The notes under the pieces were generated by a model. The model saw only the letters and a program-made list of their open reading frames with translations, was not told where the DNA came from and did not search any database. This document shows positions 39,509-53,290 of a stretch of 64,000 bases of DNA, piece after piece (the first letter of the stretch is position 1; each line of letters starts with the position of its first letter). The DNA lies in contig CM067569.1 in NCBI GenBank assembly GCA_034336665.1, positions 21,955,820 to 22,019,819 on the forward strand. The letters run 5' to 3'. The stretch comes from Luscinia megarhynchos. Its lineage: Eukaryota > Chordata > Aves > Passeriformes > Turdidae. The translations under genes and the position numbers were made by a program.

Positions 39509-42500
39509 GGAATGTAACTTTTTTTCTGTAAACTATGATTGGGAGCTGTAATGTCCTGGATGATATATATCAGTCCTGGATTTTTACTCCTTTTAGTGAC
39601 AGGATTTACTAATTCTGATATAAGGACTCCTGTGTGCTACTCTGTGGTGGTCTCTGTTCTCTGGCACAGTTAAAAGCCTGGCAGCTCCACCCTATAGCTG
39701 TCTAAACAAGGTTTCTCACCAGGCACTAACTTCAAAAGAACTACAGTAAGCTAAGACTATGGGAAATTGCAACCAGAATATTAAGTTTATAAAAACTGAA
39801 CTTCTACAATGACTGCCACTTTCACTAATGTATGTTTCTGAAAAAAGGCTGATGGTTTTATAACTCTGAACTGCAAATGAAAAGTGGTAAGAATGCAAGG
39901 TTCTTAGCTGTGAAAATTGATGGTGTGCACATGGTAGAATGCTTATGGTGACTGTATGGCATCTGCTTAGTTACTCTGGAACTTTGGAATAAAGAACTCT
40001 AAGGGTAGACTCAGACTCTTTAGCAAAGGTGAGAAGACTGGAAGGTGAAGTCATGTGATTATTGGTCATTAACCCTAGAATCTCTGAGAGACTGCAGAAA
40101 AATTCAGGTGATCTGCCCATAAATGCCATTGGTACTAGTCAAGAGGTTCTTGCTCAGAGTCATCATGATGTCAGGATCCAATCCTGTGGTCTTAGCATAG
40201 CCTGGCAAGACCTAACATTTTTTTTTACCTAGGAAATATTGGGCCATATAAGTGTTCTTTTTATTTTATTTTATTTTTTTCCTTTGTCTCCTGAGTTGTG
40301 TTAACCTCACATTTTTTTTGAAATTGTAAAGAACAGCTTTCATTGAAAATGATGAACGGAAAACTTCAATCTGTGAACATACTGCTGTAGTTCTCAAGAA
40401 ATAACTTCAAGTATGTAGCTTTAAAATGAGATGAATCATTCACCATATACCTGATGGGTCATATAGCTTACTCATAAGCTTCTATAAACTTTAGGGATCA
40501 TGTGAACACTTTTAGGGGATATTGCTAGAGCTTTGACTTGCTTTGGTTGTTGCAAATAAATCTTTATTTGTAATAAGGTGGAAAAATACAGGACAAACAT
40601 TAAGCTAGGGTATTTAAAGTAACTGAGTTTTGGGGTCAAGCCCAATTTATTAAAATGAAAGAAGCAGAAGGGAGACTGAAGCTTGGCACTGGTTTTGCAA
40701 TAATGATTTATCTGCACCTTGAGCCCATCCTTTGGACAGACCTTTGTTTGAACTGCAGCTGGCTTGGTTTATGTATGACCTGCTGGGAACTGAGGTTGTA
40801 ATGAAAAACAGTTATTCTTTCAAATTACTCACAAGAAGTGGTGCCTATTTTATCAAGTGCTCTTCTTAATTTGGCACATGGTAAGACTTTTAATATTTAT
40901 TTTTTTGCCATTAATCACACTGTATCTCATAAGAAGTCTAAACACAGTGATGAAATACTGTATGCTTTCCTTAAAGCATTCTGATGACAAATTCTTCTCT
41001 AGAGAACAGCTGTCGTAAGCTCTTAGCTTTAATTAATGAAATTATTTGTTGAGGTTTTGTGTGTGTGTGTTGCCATATTATCAACTTCCAGAATTCTCCT
41101 CGAATCAGGATTGAGTTTCACAATTTTGCAGAGTAGCTAGTGATTACAGGTTTACAGGACAATAAAAAATGAGGAAAGGAGTAACTGTTTTAACAAAAAT
41201 AGACATGCAAAAGTTATAGCCCTTTTGTTGTTTAAAACAAATTTAAGGTGACAATTTACTTATGAAACTGAGATTGATTTGGAGTTTTCCTTTTTTAAAA
41301 TTTTTGTTTTGTTTTGGATACAACCCTCTTTAAATGTAAACTATATGTTCTGGGCTGTGCAAAATAAACATATCTTTCCTGTTAATCTGAACATCTAAAG
41401 GTTTAACAATAGTAGTTTGGATAAAACCTGAAGGTGATGATAATTTAAAGTGTCTTTGTGTCTATTACCAAATAACAGAGCTCAAATGCTGAAGAAAAAT
41501 GGGAGTGCTAAATTAAGATGGATTCATGTACATACATTTTTTAAAATTTCTAACTTCTGTGGGGACAAAGTAGTTGTTTCACATATAGACACTTTCAGGG
41601 ACCAGAATGAAATATTACCTGGAAGACAAAAAAATAGATTTGTAATAAGTAATTCTACTTTGTACTGTTATTAAAGGTGCTGACAGTACTCTCTTGCCAC
41701 ACTTTTTCTAGTATTTTTGTTCTCATACAAATGTAGCACCAGTCTATTTGCTAAATTGTTATGCATTTTCTGTTGTTGCTTCAATCCACAATTAAATAGC
41801 CTGTTTATAGTAACCTCTTGCCACAAAGGGAAGAAATTGCATCTGCTGCTGAAGAAGACATTAGATTAAGAAGTATTATTGTTCCCTTTAGTTTTATATA
41901 AGTTGGAGAGTTTGGGTAAGAAGGATATGATGCTGAAATAGTATTTTTTACATGCTGGCTCCTAGAATTTGGCACTAATTCTCAGTATTTATACTCCCTT
42001 CAGTGGTACACACAGAACATCACTGTTTTTAGTATGGGCCACTTTGTTAGGAGATACAGTTGAGATCAGTGTATTGATCAGAATTTTCCATATATTGATA
42101 TGTTAATCAATAAATTTTTACTGAGAACACTAATAACATGAATTGCCTTATGTCTGTGGAATTATTAGTTTCCCTTGATTTGTTTCCCTTTGTTCTCTCT
42201 GAACAATGTTGACTCTAACATGCTGGTTAGAAAGTATAGTTAGTGGTTTCCTTTTTCTTGTATTAGGGAAGCTTGTGCGTGTTTTGGCGTAAATAAATTT
42301 TCAGTTTCATTCTTATACAATGTCCATCACACAGCAACTAATAAGAATTGCATGCTTTAGCAAAAATCTATGTGGGCTTCCTGGGACTCCTTGTCTCCTG
42401 AATCATGGCTGTTTTGTAACTAGTAACTAATTCATCTTACACTGTATTTCAGTGTCAAGTGACTTGAAAAAATTAGCAATGAGCTCTGAAGACCTGTTCA

Positions 42501-45500
42501 GTTCCTTTGTTTGAGTTGAATTTTCTCGTTTTAATGGTTTCCCGTTGCAAGAATTCTATATTTGGACTCCTTACAACATCCTTTGTCTCCTGCAAGTGCT
42601 GAGAAGATGGAAGTATTTGCTTAAAGAATAAACAGCTAGATTTAATACAAAGGTTGGCTTTTTTGGTTTTAAAATTTTCTTTTTCTTCTGAGAAGTGGAA
42701 GCAGAACAGTATATTCTTTCAGTGAGGCACAAAGTGACTGTTATAGTATATTTTGCATTAATTCATGGAGGGACACTTGTCTGAATCACTTTCTGTCTCT
42801 TGTGGAAGTCTTTGATCCCAGTGACAGTTTGACTGCATTAGTGAGAGTGTATTGGTTAATCCTTTGCTTAACTTGTTCATTTTGGCACAGCCAGGGGCCT
42901 TTCCAAAGATAATCTGTCAGCATAGGCTAAATCCTAATCAAACAGGGCAAGAGAGGAGCTGGGAGATGTGTAGGCTGAGGAAGTCCTTTTGGGTCTATTT
43001 TTTTTTTAATATGGTACTTTCTTGTGTACTCTGAGAATGTAAGTTTTTATATAAACTTTACCTAGTCATGAGGGCTTGCATTCTCTTTGAACACATTGGT
43101 TGAAGAGTGCATTTGAGAGGCTACAAAATGCAGTACATCTGATTTGCTATCAACAGCTGGTTATGATAAGTGTCTGGATCTGTAAAATTCCCGTAGTCAT
43201 TTAGTCCTGAACAATACATCTGAATTTCTAGTTTCCTAAGGTAAAGAAAATCTTCCTCATTGAAAAATGTGGTATCTGAAAAACCTGGTCACATGTGGAT
43301 GGTTAAGATTCTAAGCCAAAACCCTTCTTTTTGACTGGGCAAGTGAATGAAAAAGGAAAGCTACCATCCAAATTGGGAGAGTTCTAGGTGCTTTTAACCT
43401 GACTAATGAATTACCACTGATAATGCCAGACATAAAAGTTGCAATCAGTATCCTTGGCTGCATAGCATAAAATCAACTGGTGTACATTGATCTACTTATG
43501 CAAAATAAATTGGAATTACAAAAGATCAGGAGAGGTCTTTTCTTTCTCCAAAATAAAATATATCTTGATATTATTCATTATTAGTAGAGGTAATATCAAA
43601 GCTGTTCTTTCAGAATTGAAGTGTTTCAGTTTCTTTGCAGAATGGTGCTTAAAAAGTGCTTATTAATGTACAAGTGAAGGGAAACCCGAGATACATTTTT
43701 TCCCTTGTCAGTTCAGCAATCAACTGTAATAAGAGCTGATGTAAAATTTTCATACACTTTAAGGCATTCTTTAATGTCTTTATGCTACTTGAAACACTTT
43801 CCATTTTCATTTCACTTAACAGGCATATTGGGATATTCTTTATGCAGATAAAACAAGCTTAAATAAAGTTGTTAAAAATGCCTGCAAGTAAATTGCTTGT
43901 ATATTCCTTTTACTCTACTTTTTCCTTCCATTACACTTAACACGATTAAACTGAATGTTATAATATAGTTCATGCTAAATGGTTCTATGATTCATATCAA
44001 CCTTATTATTGTCAGCTCAGCCAAAGCAATTTCACTTTCACTTGTGCCACTCAACTATGTAGTGGTACTATGGCAAACATGGGATATCTGGATTGAGATG
44101 CAGCTATGTTTCATCTTTCTCAATAACATTTTTTTACCCCTTTTTCCACATAGCCTGTTTTCCAGTTGGTTTTTCATTTAGATTTGGTGGAGGTCTTGGG
44201 ACTGTGACAAAATATTCCATTGATGGTCAATAGAAAAAGTATATAAGCTTGCACATTATTTAGTCCTAAATAATGGACTAAGAGATTTTGGTAGGGAAAA
44301 ACACACCCAAACCCCCAAACCTTGCTATGTGCTTTGCTTTTTGATGTATAAACAGATTATGCTGATCGTCTAGTTGATACTGTCTAAACTAATAGAGAGA
44401 GGAATCTGGTGAAAATCATCTCTGGCTGAGATTATGATACTGGCGGGCTTTGCTGATTAAAGGGCAGGTGGCATTTTGTGATCCACAGAGGATTTGTTTC
44501 TGCCTGGGCTGCCATATTCTTTGTATGCTGATCTGGTTGGGAATAAGCTGTGAAGGTACTTACAAGCTATTTAGGATACCCATGTTCCTGAGAGCCTTTC
44601 CCATGAATCATATTGGAGAGAAGGCTTTGAAAGGGTATTGGTATTTTCTTTAGCTGGCTTCAGAGGCAATAGCATGAATGTCACCTGAATCTGTATCATC
44701 CACATAGATGATGTCTCACACCTCTATTAGAGCTGGGGTGATTTCTTGGTTCTAGGAGTGGCAGTTTTAAAGGATGTTGATCTCTCAAACATAGAACTAT
44801 CTTTTTGTGGTGCCTGTTGTATAGTGAAAGGAAAAATTCAGATCGTAGAAGTGGAAATATGTGGTCAGAAGTCACAGGTGAGTTTTTGGTAATATGTTGG
44901 GCATAGCTACTAAAGCTACCTTCAAATCTCAACCAGTTGGGAAATTGGATACCTCACCTTCTCCTGTTCAAACTCTATCTCAAGTCTGTTTTATGGCTTT
45001 TTGTTGCTATGTATTTGTCTGAAGAGTAGAATATGGTTTTTGGACTGATGTGTTTCTTTGAATATTTGATTTGGGCTGCTTTTATGTCTTTTCTACCCCA
45101 AATTATTGTCCTTGTGTAGAGAGCAAATTTCACTCTCAGGGCATTAACTTTTCCTTGTCTAAAACTTACAGAGGCTGGATGGAGCCACAGGATCTTTGGG
45201 TGATTCTATTTTTGAATACTTTCATGGATTTTAAAGAATAATTCTTTACAGTTCTAGTGAAAAGCTGTTACTGGGTGGACACAGAAGGAGATATTTTGAG
45301 TTTTCTATTCTAATTGTAACATGGTGCACTGATCCAGGCCTGAGCTATTAAAATGATGTTACATACCTAAATTTTACTGTTTTTGAAAACTGTGGTATAT
45401 AAGTATTCCTAGTAAGACAGGGATACGTTTGACAGGTTGTTTTTTTGCCCTTTGGCATGGTACCTTGATTCTTCCTCCCACTTACTTTGTCTGGTTTTTT

Positions 45501-46079
45501 TTTTTATTTTCATTGCTTTTTTGGGTTGCTATTTACTGTTTATCTTTGTTTATCTTTCTTTTCATTAATTGGAAATACTAGCCTCATGAATATGAATTTC
45601 ATATATCAACCTACTCCTAAAGTTTGATAAATAATTAGATTTTTTAAAATACACCAATCTGAGAGAAGTTTTGAATGATCATTGATATCTGTCTCTGAAA
45701 TTCCTGTCAGTGCATAGTGAGAAAAGTATTTTTGGGACACACAAACTCTTGAGTTAGGTTCACAATATGTATTGTTGAATAAATTATGCCTACTGTTTGA
45801 AGTAGTAGGAATAAATATACACTCTTAAGTTAGAGCAGTGAGTGGCAGTTTTCTGCCTGGACATAGGAATCCTCTTGGGGTTTTTCATATGGTGGCAATT
45901 ATTTCCCTGGCTGCGTTAGCATGACTGTAAAGTAAACCAGGTAATAAATTAGGAAAGCGGAGTAGAAGACATAGAGCCTCAGCCTAGGTAACAGTTTTGA
46001 ATTATGCTGTCATACCTGTGATGCTGTAGAGGAAGGTAAATAATTGTTTCCATAACATGGTGCTAGTCAGTGTAGTGCA
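39509..46079. other. Noncoding AT-rich DNA, no gene seen
   Basis: The stretch holds TTTTA units at about 40258-40280, six GT units at 41059-41070, and a T run near 45489-45505. No frame longer than about 80 codons was seen and no repeat family was recognised. Confidence 0.65.
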
Positions 46080-46084
46080 TTGTG

Positions 46085-46290
46085 ACACTTTGGTTAGCTG
46101 CTATCCTCGCAGGTAAAAGAATAAACACGTTGGGGGAGTGCGAGGCAGGGTCCTGATTGACTGCAGCAGCAGGCGATTAATGGGCAACAACGCTCTGACA
46201 GGAACTGCTGACAAGGCGATAATGAGATTAGCACCTTCTGATTCTTTTATTAACAAGTAGCCAAAGAATCATTTGGGCATGTCAGTAGAT
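46085..46290. promoter_or_regulatory. Candidate conserved enhancer, CpG-retaining
   Basis: This is one of the most distinctive noncoding stretches in the window. Several CpGs are retained between about 46108 and 46218 in a CpG-poor neighbourhood. A CGATTAATGG homeodomain-like site lies at 46174-46183, a TALE core TGACAG at 46196-46201, a second TGACA at 46209-46213 and a bicoid/OTX-type GATTA at 46226-46230. There is no open frame and no repeat similarity. The combination suggests a developmental enhancer; this is inference pending a cross-species alignment. Confidence 0.38.
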
Positions 46291-48439
46291 AATGATGGAA
46301 ATTAAGGGACACTCTGGAACCTTTGGGTAACAGATCATACACCTAGTGCTCTGAAGGGTAACTTGCAGATTAACTGAATCATCTCCAGTTGCAAATGTAG
46401 TCACTGAATATAATGGTATAAGTTAAATATAAAAAGAGTGGCTATATTACTCCATTTCTTTATGTATGCTAGTTATTCAGGCATGTTGCAATGCAACAGT
46501 TTGTTTTATACATGGAGCACTTGAAAAAGTACTGTCACCAGTAGTTGTACCGTATGAAAAATTTCTTTTTTTTTTTAACGGAGCTTTCATCGAGTTATGA
46601 CAGATGACTTGGAGTTACTGTTTGTCAGTTAGCATTTTTCCTTATTGCAATCCTTGTCTTTGTATTGATATGTAAAAACAATGGCTTTTGGGATAAGAGA
46701 GGGGGAAATGACTGTGACTGGAAGGAGGCACTGGAGAGTTACAGAGAGGAATGGGAATAAGAAAAATGGTGAAAGCTATAGATAATTTCAATATGTGAAT
46801 ACTTGAGAGGACTAGAGAGTGACAAGAAGTACAAGACTGTAAGAGTAAGCAGATGTGAAAGAGAATGAGCACAAACATATTGAACATTTTATTTTGGGTC
46901 TGGGAGGTAGTGCATTTTTTCTTGGGAAAAATCTGTATTTACACCTGTAAAAGGAAATGGGTCTGTCGATGTGATTGTGGTGGAAGTGTATGAGAAAAAA
47001 GACAAAGGCCTAAGGAGAATTAAAATTTAAAAATAAGAAAGGAAAAGAATAAATATGAACATCATGAGTTAGGCTGTTTGTAGAAGATGGTTTGGCATTT
47101 TTCTTATTTTGCTGTTCTTCCAGATAATATCACTACGCAGAAGTTTAATTTTCTTGATGGGTGGGAGAAGGAAATTAATTGATATTTTCAAATATTAATA
47201 GCTACAAAGGTATTTTATGAATGCATTTAATTGACTGTTTCATCAACATTAATTCCATTTGACATGGAAATCTGATAAGAATGTTGCCATGATTTTGCAT
47301 TTGACCAAGTTAAAACAGCTGAATGTTTATCATCCTACAAAGTTGGCTTGGAGGTTCCTTCCTAGGGGCTTACATTAGTGCAATTGCTTAGGTTTTGCAA
47401 ATGTGAAAGGAAGTACAGATGTGCAGATTGGCTTGATTTAACCCTCCTTTAGATCAAATTATTTAAAGATATAACTGATACAAATACTTACTTTTTATGT
47501 CTAATTACAGTCAGGATGACTGTTCTCCACCATAAACAATTCATTAGTGTTTAGGTTCAGGTCACTTGAGTACTCTTGAAAAAGCTACTCAAACTTCTGG
47601 GGAATCAAAGGAGGTTTTGGAAGTTTGGAACTTCCCACCCTGAGGATATCGTAAGTGCTCCACGTGTTGGATCCCAGAACTTGGCTGCCATCACTTTCTT
47701 CTTTTTTGAAGACAGCATGGGCTTTAATTGTGTTCCTGTGCTTGTTAAAGATCAGCCATGCATGCCACTGTCATCCTCTTAAAATTCTCTTTTGTGTGTG
47801 GCTTTGAGAGGCTCACAGTACTCTCCTCCAACTTAAAATAGTCTTGAAATCTCCATTATTTGGATGTTCTGTTTCTTGAGCAGCTGATAGCTCAGTGTTA
47901 GAAGGAAATCAGCAGTGCCAACACAGCAGAGAGAAGGCTGTCTGCTTACCTTTATATTAATATATCTCTAATCATTAAGAAAATGGAAAGAAGAAAAAAG
48001 GGAGCAATTCTGAAGTCAAGAATAATGGCTTGCTTTACAGCAGTGTTTTCTTGACATGGCAGAGCTTGCTCATTTGTGTCTCAGACTTTCCTGTTATTCA
48101 ACCAAGTAAAAGGGTTGTCAATCTGTTTTAAGCGAAGAAAATTGAACTGGGTTTTTCAGGAGTATTGGTCGGCTTAGTTATGCCAAGCTGTTTCTTTGGA
48201 TGGTAATAATAGATTTGTGCTTCAGCAGCATCTCTGACACAGTTGACTAGTTTTTAAGTTTACTTTTTTTTCCCCTCCTTCTCTGAGAAAGCAAGTTGCC
48301 ACCTGTACCTGGAATGAAAAGATGTGATCCAGTTGTTCCTTTTAAAACATGCTTTTTAAAGAGAAGATATCTGATTTGGTTTAGTTGAATTGTATTTCAC
48401 TCCTGTCTTTTTTTGCTAATTTCTCTCTTAGAGGCACAT
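46291..48439. other. Noncoding AT-rich DNA, no gene seen
   Basis: The stretch includes an 11-base T run at 46566-46576 and a purine-rich stretch at about 46684-46870. A donor-like GTAAGT near 47651 has no supporting acceptor or protein similarity. Confidence 0.65.
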
Positions 48440-49080
48440 TAGAGTAGTTTGGAATATTTTATCAGTAACAATATATTAACAGGGAAAAAACCGATAAACC
48501 TGAGGCACTGGTTCTCATAATTCCTTTTTAGCTCACTTATTTTTTTAACCGGTTTTTACAAACCAAATGTTAATGCATATGCTTGATTGCTAACCACCTC
48601 TGGGCATCAAACCTGTTTTTTCTTGAGTGCAATAAGTGATTATCCAACTCATGCTGCTCAGAAAAAGAGGTTTTGTTTTAATAAGCAGTTTGCAGTTTGG
48701 CACACAATGCTGAGGAAAGCAACATTATCTCCAGCAGTAAACTCTGCAGTCATTGCAAAGCTTGACAAGAAAATGATTGAGTCTGTTTGTTATACCTTTG
48801 TGGGGCTGCCACTGCTGCTGATGGAAATGTTGCTGTTTATTCAGCAATGCAATAACACTTTCTGTAATTTATGGATGCACATTCCCCAGATTACTAAAGG
48901 TAATATTGTTGACTAAAGGAAAGTATACGAATGGATAGTTTCGGTTGTTCCTGTCCTTATAAAAGTGATTGACTGTTCACTTTGCACCGGGAAGAATTTG
49001 CACAGGCTCTTTCCCTCTTAACAATTACAGATTTCCGTTCCACTGACAGTTACAAATAACACAGAGCGTTCTAAGTGGCA
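48440..49080. promoter_or_regulatory. Candidate regulatory block with a grainyhead-like site
   Basis: AACCGGTT at 48547-48554 is an exact match to the grainyhead-like (GRHL) palindromic core. About 20 bases on, TAATGCATATGC (48571-48582) resembles a POU or homeodomain composite. Further on are CATTGCAAAG and GCAATGCAATAAC segments typical of mixed-complexity enhancers. A 109-codon frame at 48587-48916 overlaps this block but has no recognisable domain, so I consider it incidental. A regulatory function is inferred. Confidence 0.32.
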
Positions 49081-50462
49081 AAAATGTACTGACTTCCACA
49101 GGTTCAAGGGACAAAATCCTAGGAATTCTAGAACTTGCCCCTCACAGGTGGTATGCTGTTTTGCAGCAATTTTTGGTCACAAACAAGTTCTGTCCCTGTA
49201 TGCAAGAAAGTTAAGATACCACCTTTGTTGTATTTCTGCACATAGGAAGGATTGAGAAGATGAGGACAGTGTGTGTATATCTGTCTCTCTTCTCCTCTCT
49301 ACTCCAACATACTTTTTGAAAAATAATATTTATTTTACTTGGGGACCCTATCAGGGCTGTGTATGTTAAGCAAGGCTTGTGTATGCTGTGGTATTGGCAT
49401 AGGAAAAAAAAAAAAATCAATGTGGTAAAAGTTATGGCTGCCAAAGCCAGGGAGGAGGCAACTCCAGCAAGGCTAAAAGTTAAAGCCTTTGCTCTTCCAA
49501 CATAAGAAATTTGCATTTTTGTCTTTAACAGACAAGTTCTTTGTTTTGTCCTTCAGTGCTGGTTCAGGTGTTGGTGAAGTGTTTCAGCTGCTTTAGAGCT
49601 CCTCTTCCAGGGCTTGTAATCTCATGAGAAGTTTTATCTAAACCCACTTACTACTTGTATTATGTCACATTTGACTATAGAGGTGGTGTTGATCTATGTT
49701 TGGAAATGTTAGGACTAAAGGAAGATTTAATGAAACAGATTTAAAAAATATTCCCAACACTGAAAAAGGAGAATGTGCATCCTTTGTATCCCAGCCAAGA
49801 TGGTTGAACCAGAATACTCCCATAACATCTAGTTAGCTGTTGGTTATCCTTAGGCCTTTTCCTCAAGGGCAGTGGTAACTACAGGCACTAGGAAAGTATT
49901 TGTCTTTTCCTCCTTCATAAGGCTGGGTATTTTCATGAGCCAGTGAAAATAGTTTTGAGACTCTGCTCTATGCCAGAAGCATTTTACCCTGGGTGATGTT
50001 TTCAAGAAGCAATATGGTTAACCTTTGTCAGCTGTTTGATGGTACTTGTTTTGAAGATACCATGATCTCTGATAATTCTGTTTTATGTAGGTGTAGGTTT
50101 CTATTCCTCAATGGAAAAATCTTCAGCAGTCTGCTTAAACTTTCTTTTCTGTAATTTTGCACTACCAGGGCAGTCTACAGAAACAGGAGTTGCAACTTCA
50201 CGGGAAACAACAGTGAAGCTAGGTTGTTAGTTTTCTTGAAAAGCTGCCTGTAATGAAAAAAAAATTGAATATTATTTTGTAATTCAAACACTTTCTAAGT
50301 GCTAGAAATTGCTCACACATCCTGTGTATTTCTTTTACTGTAAAATAATATTTGCTTTCATTTTTTCCCCCCTCTTACTCTTAAGCAAATGTAAGGTAGC
50401 CCTTAAATGTCCACATGAATTGTAAGAGACTGTAGGGCTATGCTGCTGGGCTGTGCTGCTGG
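49081..50462. other. Noncoding DNA, no gene seen
   Basis: The stretch includes a 13-base A run at 49404-49416. The antisense frame at 49211-49516 is rich in residues encoded by T-rich DNA and is not recognisable. Confidence 0.65.
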
Positions 50463-50519
50463 TTTTGGCCTTTCTTTTTTTTTTTTGTTTTTTTTTGGTT
50501 TTTTTTTGTTTTTTTGTTA
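50463..50519. repeat. T-rich tract interrupted by G and GG
   Basis: A low-complexity stretch of T runs of about 7 to 12 bases separated by single or double G. Confidence 0.9.
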
Positions 50520-52079
50520 TGGCATTTTCCATAAGAGCATTCCTACTTTCCTACTTTCTGCACTAAATCATCACAGAAAGAAAATGAGGGACTTGTCAGC
50601 CAAGCTTGAATACAGAAAAACTCGAATTTTCAGTATCTTAGGTAATGTATCTAATATAGAGAGACCACTATATCTAAAAATGTGAAATAGCACTCAACCA
50701 GTACTACTATTTGCACTGGTCATCAGCTTGCTACATGTGCAAAATGACTTGGACAGTTAAGTTTTCCAGTAATAACTGAGTTAAAAGGAAATAAAGCCAT
50801 TTCTTTGAAGTCTCATTGGCTGAATTATAGTTTATACAAATTATACATGTACTATTAATTGCTCTTATTATCCAACAGCTTAGTAGAAAACTCTTACTTT
50901 TGAAGCTTCATAAACTATCATTGCAAGCCATGTTTATTTTTAACTAAAACACACAAATAACTTTTTCTGTCCCTAATCATGCATACTTCATTGAACATTA
51001 TTTCCAGTCTTAAAGACAGCTAATTTGATACCTCCTGTAGCATGTCCTGTTGTACTTACAAAGTGATCTTGTGGGTAGTCCCCAGAATGATTTAAAATTC
51101 CATAATTTTAAACATCATATCACTTTCATCATCTTTGCAGAGTCTTCTTGCCAGCTTCAAAAATCTTTAGGTAAAAACTCCTTTCAGAAAGATCTTTTTG
51201 AAATTACTGTGTTCCCTTTAGATCCCTTTGTAAGGGTTAGCATTAAGTGCTGTGCTTTTCACTTGCATAATGCTGCTTATGGAAACACTGAACACTTAGC
51301 TAATGTCTGTGTGGATTTCCTCTAGAGCTGGACAGCAAAATGTAGCTTGAAAAGCCTTGCTGGTTTCTAAAATTGCAATTTTGCTTTTTTAACAACTCAG
51401 CGAGGGAAAAAATATAAACAAAGCAACCTCCCAAAGTAAAACAAAAAAACTCTTGAACTTCTATCAGCAAGAGTGGCATTGACTAACAGCTCCAATGTAA
51501 TGGATGCATAACAGCATTGCAATCTGGGATATTGTTTAAATACCGTAAAAAGCCTTGTTCATTTACTCTGTCTGAGCACTGTAGAGAAAAATGGTGTGGT
51601 AATCCTACCATAGCAGGTGGTACTACTTTCATATCAGTATAAAATGAAATTCTGTGGATGGCTTTTTTTTCTTATTCACTCTTTTTAATCTTTAAATAAG
51701 ACGATTGGTAGCCTGTTGGCAAGAAAATGGGCCCTGAATTTTTATTCAAAGTTATACAAGGATGATAGTTGGAATTTTTGGCAGGAGGCAAGCCATTGCT
51801 TTTCAGAAAATGCTGTCAGGGGAAGCTTTTTCTGAGTTACCTGCTGGGTCCAAGCTCTTTTATGTTGTTGTTGTGACAGGTAGATTTATAAGGCTTGAAA
51901 TTTGTACAAATCAGTTGTCATTCAGTGCAAGCTGTCAATGTGTCAAGCTGTCATGCCTGCTGTGAGGGGATGCCTGAGGGGGTGTACAAGGGGGCAACCA
52001 TGGAGAAAGGAAATGAGTTCAAACAGACCTGAAATGGAGCTCACTTCTTTGGGTTTTCTGCCCCTGTAGAGCTGGCATT
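50520..52079. other. Noncoding AT-rich DNA, no gene seen
   Basis: Short chance frames only; no repeat family or clear motif cluster was seen. Confidence 0.65.
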
Positions 52080-52330
52080 GATTTTTCTTGATGTTGAGCA
52101 ACAGCAAACCTTAAATGACATGTTGTTAGCAATCTAAAGTTGCTGTTTATTGTCTTTTAAATGGCAGCAAATCATGCAGAAGAGAATATAGTGCGCGTTT
52201 CTGAGTTGTGCATGTTTAGCAGCATCCTGTTCGTGTCACTTTCCTGGCCTGGCTGGTTTCAGCTGGGAGAACTGCTGCTGCTGAACTGATAAACACAGAT
52301 TTATGAAGAGTTTTGCAGACATGACCAGAA
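52080..52330. promoter_or_regulatory. Candidate enhancer with paired forkhead cores
   Basis: TGTTTAT at 52144-52150 and its inverted counterpart ATAAACA at 52289-52295 are both forkhead-type cores. Between them lie the CpG-containing GTGCGCG (about 52191-52197), a CAGCTG E-box near 52260 and CTGCTG repeats. There is no open frame of interest and no repeat similarity. The element call is inference. Confidence 0.3.
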
Positions 52331-53019
52331 AAGAACTCTTCTTTTTAGGGACTGAAGATTGTTAGTGACCAATAGTGGGAGAATATCAGAGGTGTTTAGG
52401 TGGCAGAAATGGACATCTGATGTACTTGCATTTATTAGAAGATAAAATATGTTAGGCTGGTTTATTGATCACATTCTCTAGTCCACGGATTCAGTAAGAG
52501 GATGCTTCATAGGCAGGATCAGTTGTTGAACTAGAGCCACCCTGCCCCACCATATGACTGCTGAGCAGTGCTAATTTGATTGTATTGTCTTCTTCCAGTC
52601 ATTTCTTGAGTAAACCAGAATAAAACCTGAGCTTCATAATATCTGTGCAGCTCCTGCATCTGAGGTGTTTACATTTGATGAAGGCTACACACTTGCTTTG
52701 ACTGCAAGCTGTGATGGTAAAGTCTTACACAGCACAGCTCGTGTCACTTTACTCTTCAGGGTGGCAGTATCTGTATATGTTAACTCTATCCTGGTAAATA
52801 TCATTAAGAGCTGCATCTCTTGAATGATGGAGCATTTCCTGTGTGTGACCTGGCCCCACTCCAGACTTTGTGTTCTCTCCACATCTGGACAGGCTGTATT
52901 TGCTTTAATTAGTCATAAGATTTTTGGCCCATTCAGTTGATTCTTCATCCATCAAGCAGTACTGGGAGGGAGAAAAAATACTGGCTGGGGATGAAAACTG
53001 GGAAGGTGACATTTGAGCA
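52331..53019. other. Noncoding DNA, no gene seen
   Basis: Nothing beyond short chance frames was noticed. Confidence 0.6.
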
Positions 53020-53021
53020 AC

Positions 53022-53290
53022 AGTCAGCGTCTAGAGGTAAAAAAATTAATCAAAGATTTCCATATAGCCGTTACCAGCTGGCATTCATGGCCTCTGAGCC
53101 GTTGAGCTAAAAAGTCTACAGAGAGGCACATGGCGCAGCTGAGTTTGTCTTGTAAAAGCGCAGCTGTCCAAAACATGACAGCTACAGCATTAGCAGGGCC
53201 ATTAAGAGGTGTAGAACATTTCCAGGGAAATGATTTGAAAAATGACAATGCTGGCTCCTGTGTGATATTAATTATACCCTGTGCTCATGG
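53022..53290. promoter_or_regulatory. Candidate enhancer with three CAGCTG E-boxes
   Basis: Dense consensus-like sites fall in about 135 bases. They are a TCF/LEF core ATCAAAG at 53049-53055, a CArG-like CCATATAG at 53060-53067, CAGCTG E-boxes at 53075-53080, 53136-53141 and 53161-53166, and a TALE core TGACAG at 53176-53181. An ATTAATTA homeodomain core follows near 53268. Several CpGs are retained. An antisense frame at 53024-53248 spans it but has no recognisable protein content. Repeated CAGCTG with TALE and homeodomain sites resembles neural or myogenic bHLH-responsive enhancers, but conservation is not shown. Confidence 0.4.

Noticed and set aside
48587..48916. 109-codon plus-strand frame
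   Set aside because: No recognisable protein content. It lies inside a stretch better described as candidate regulatory sequence.
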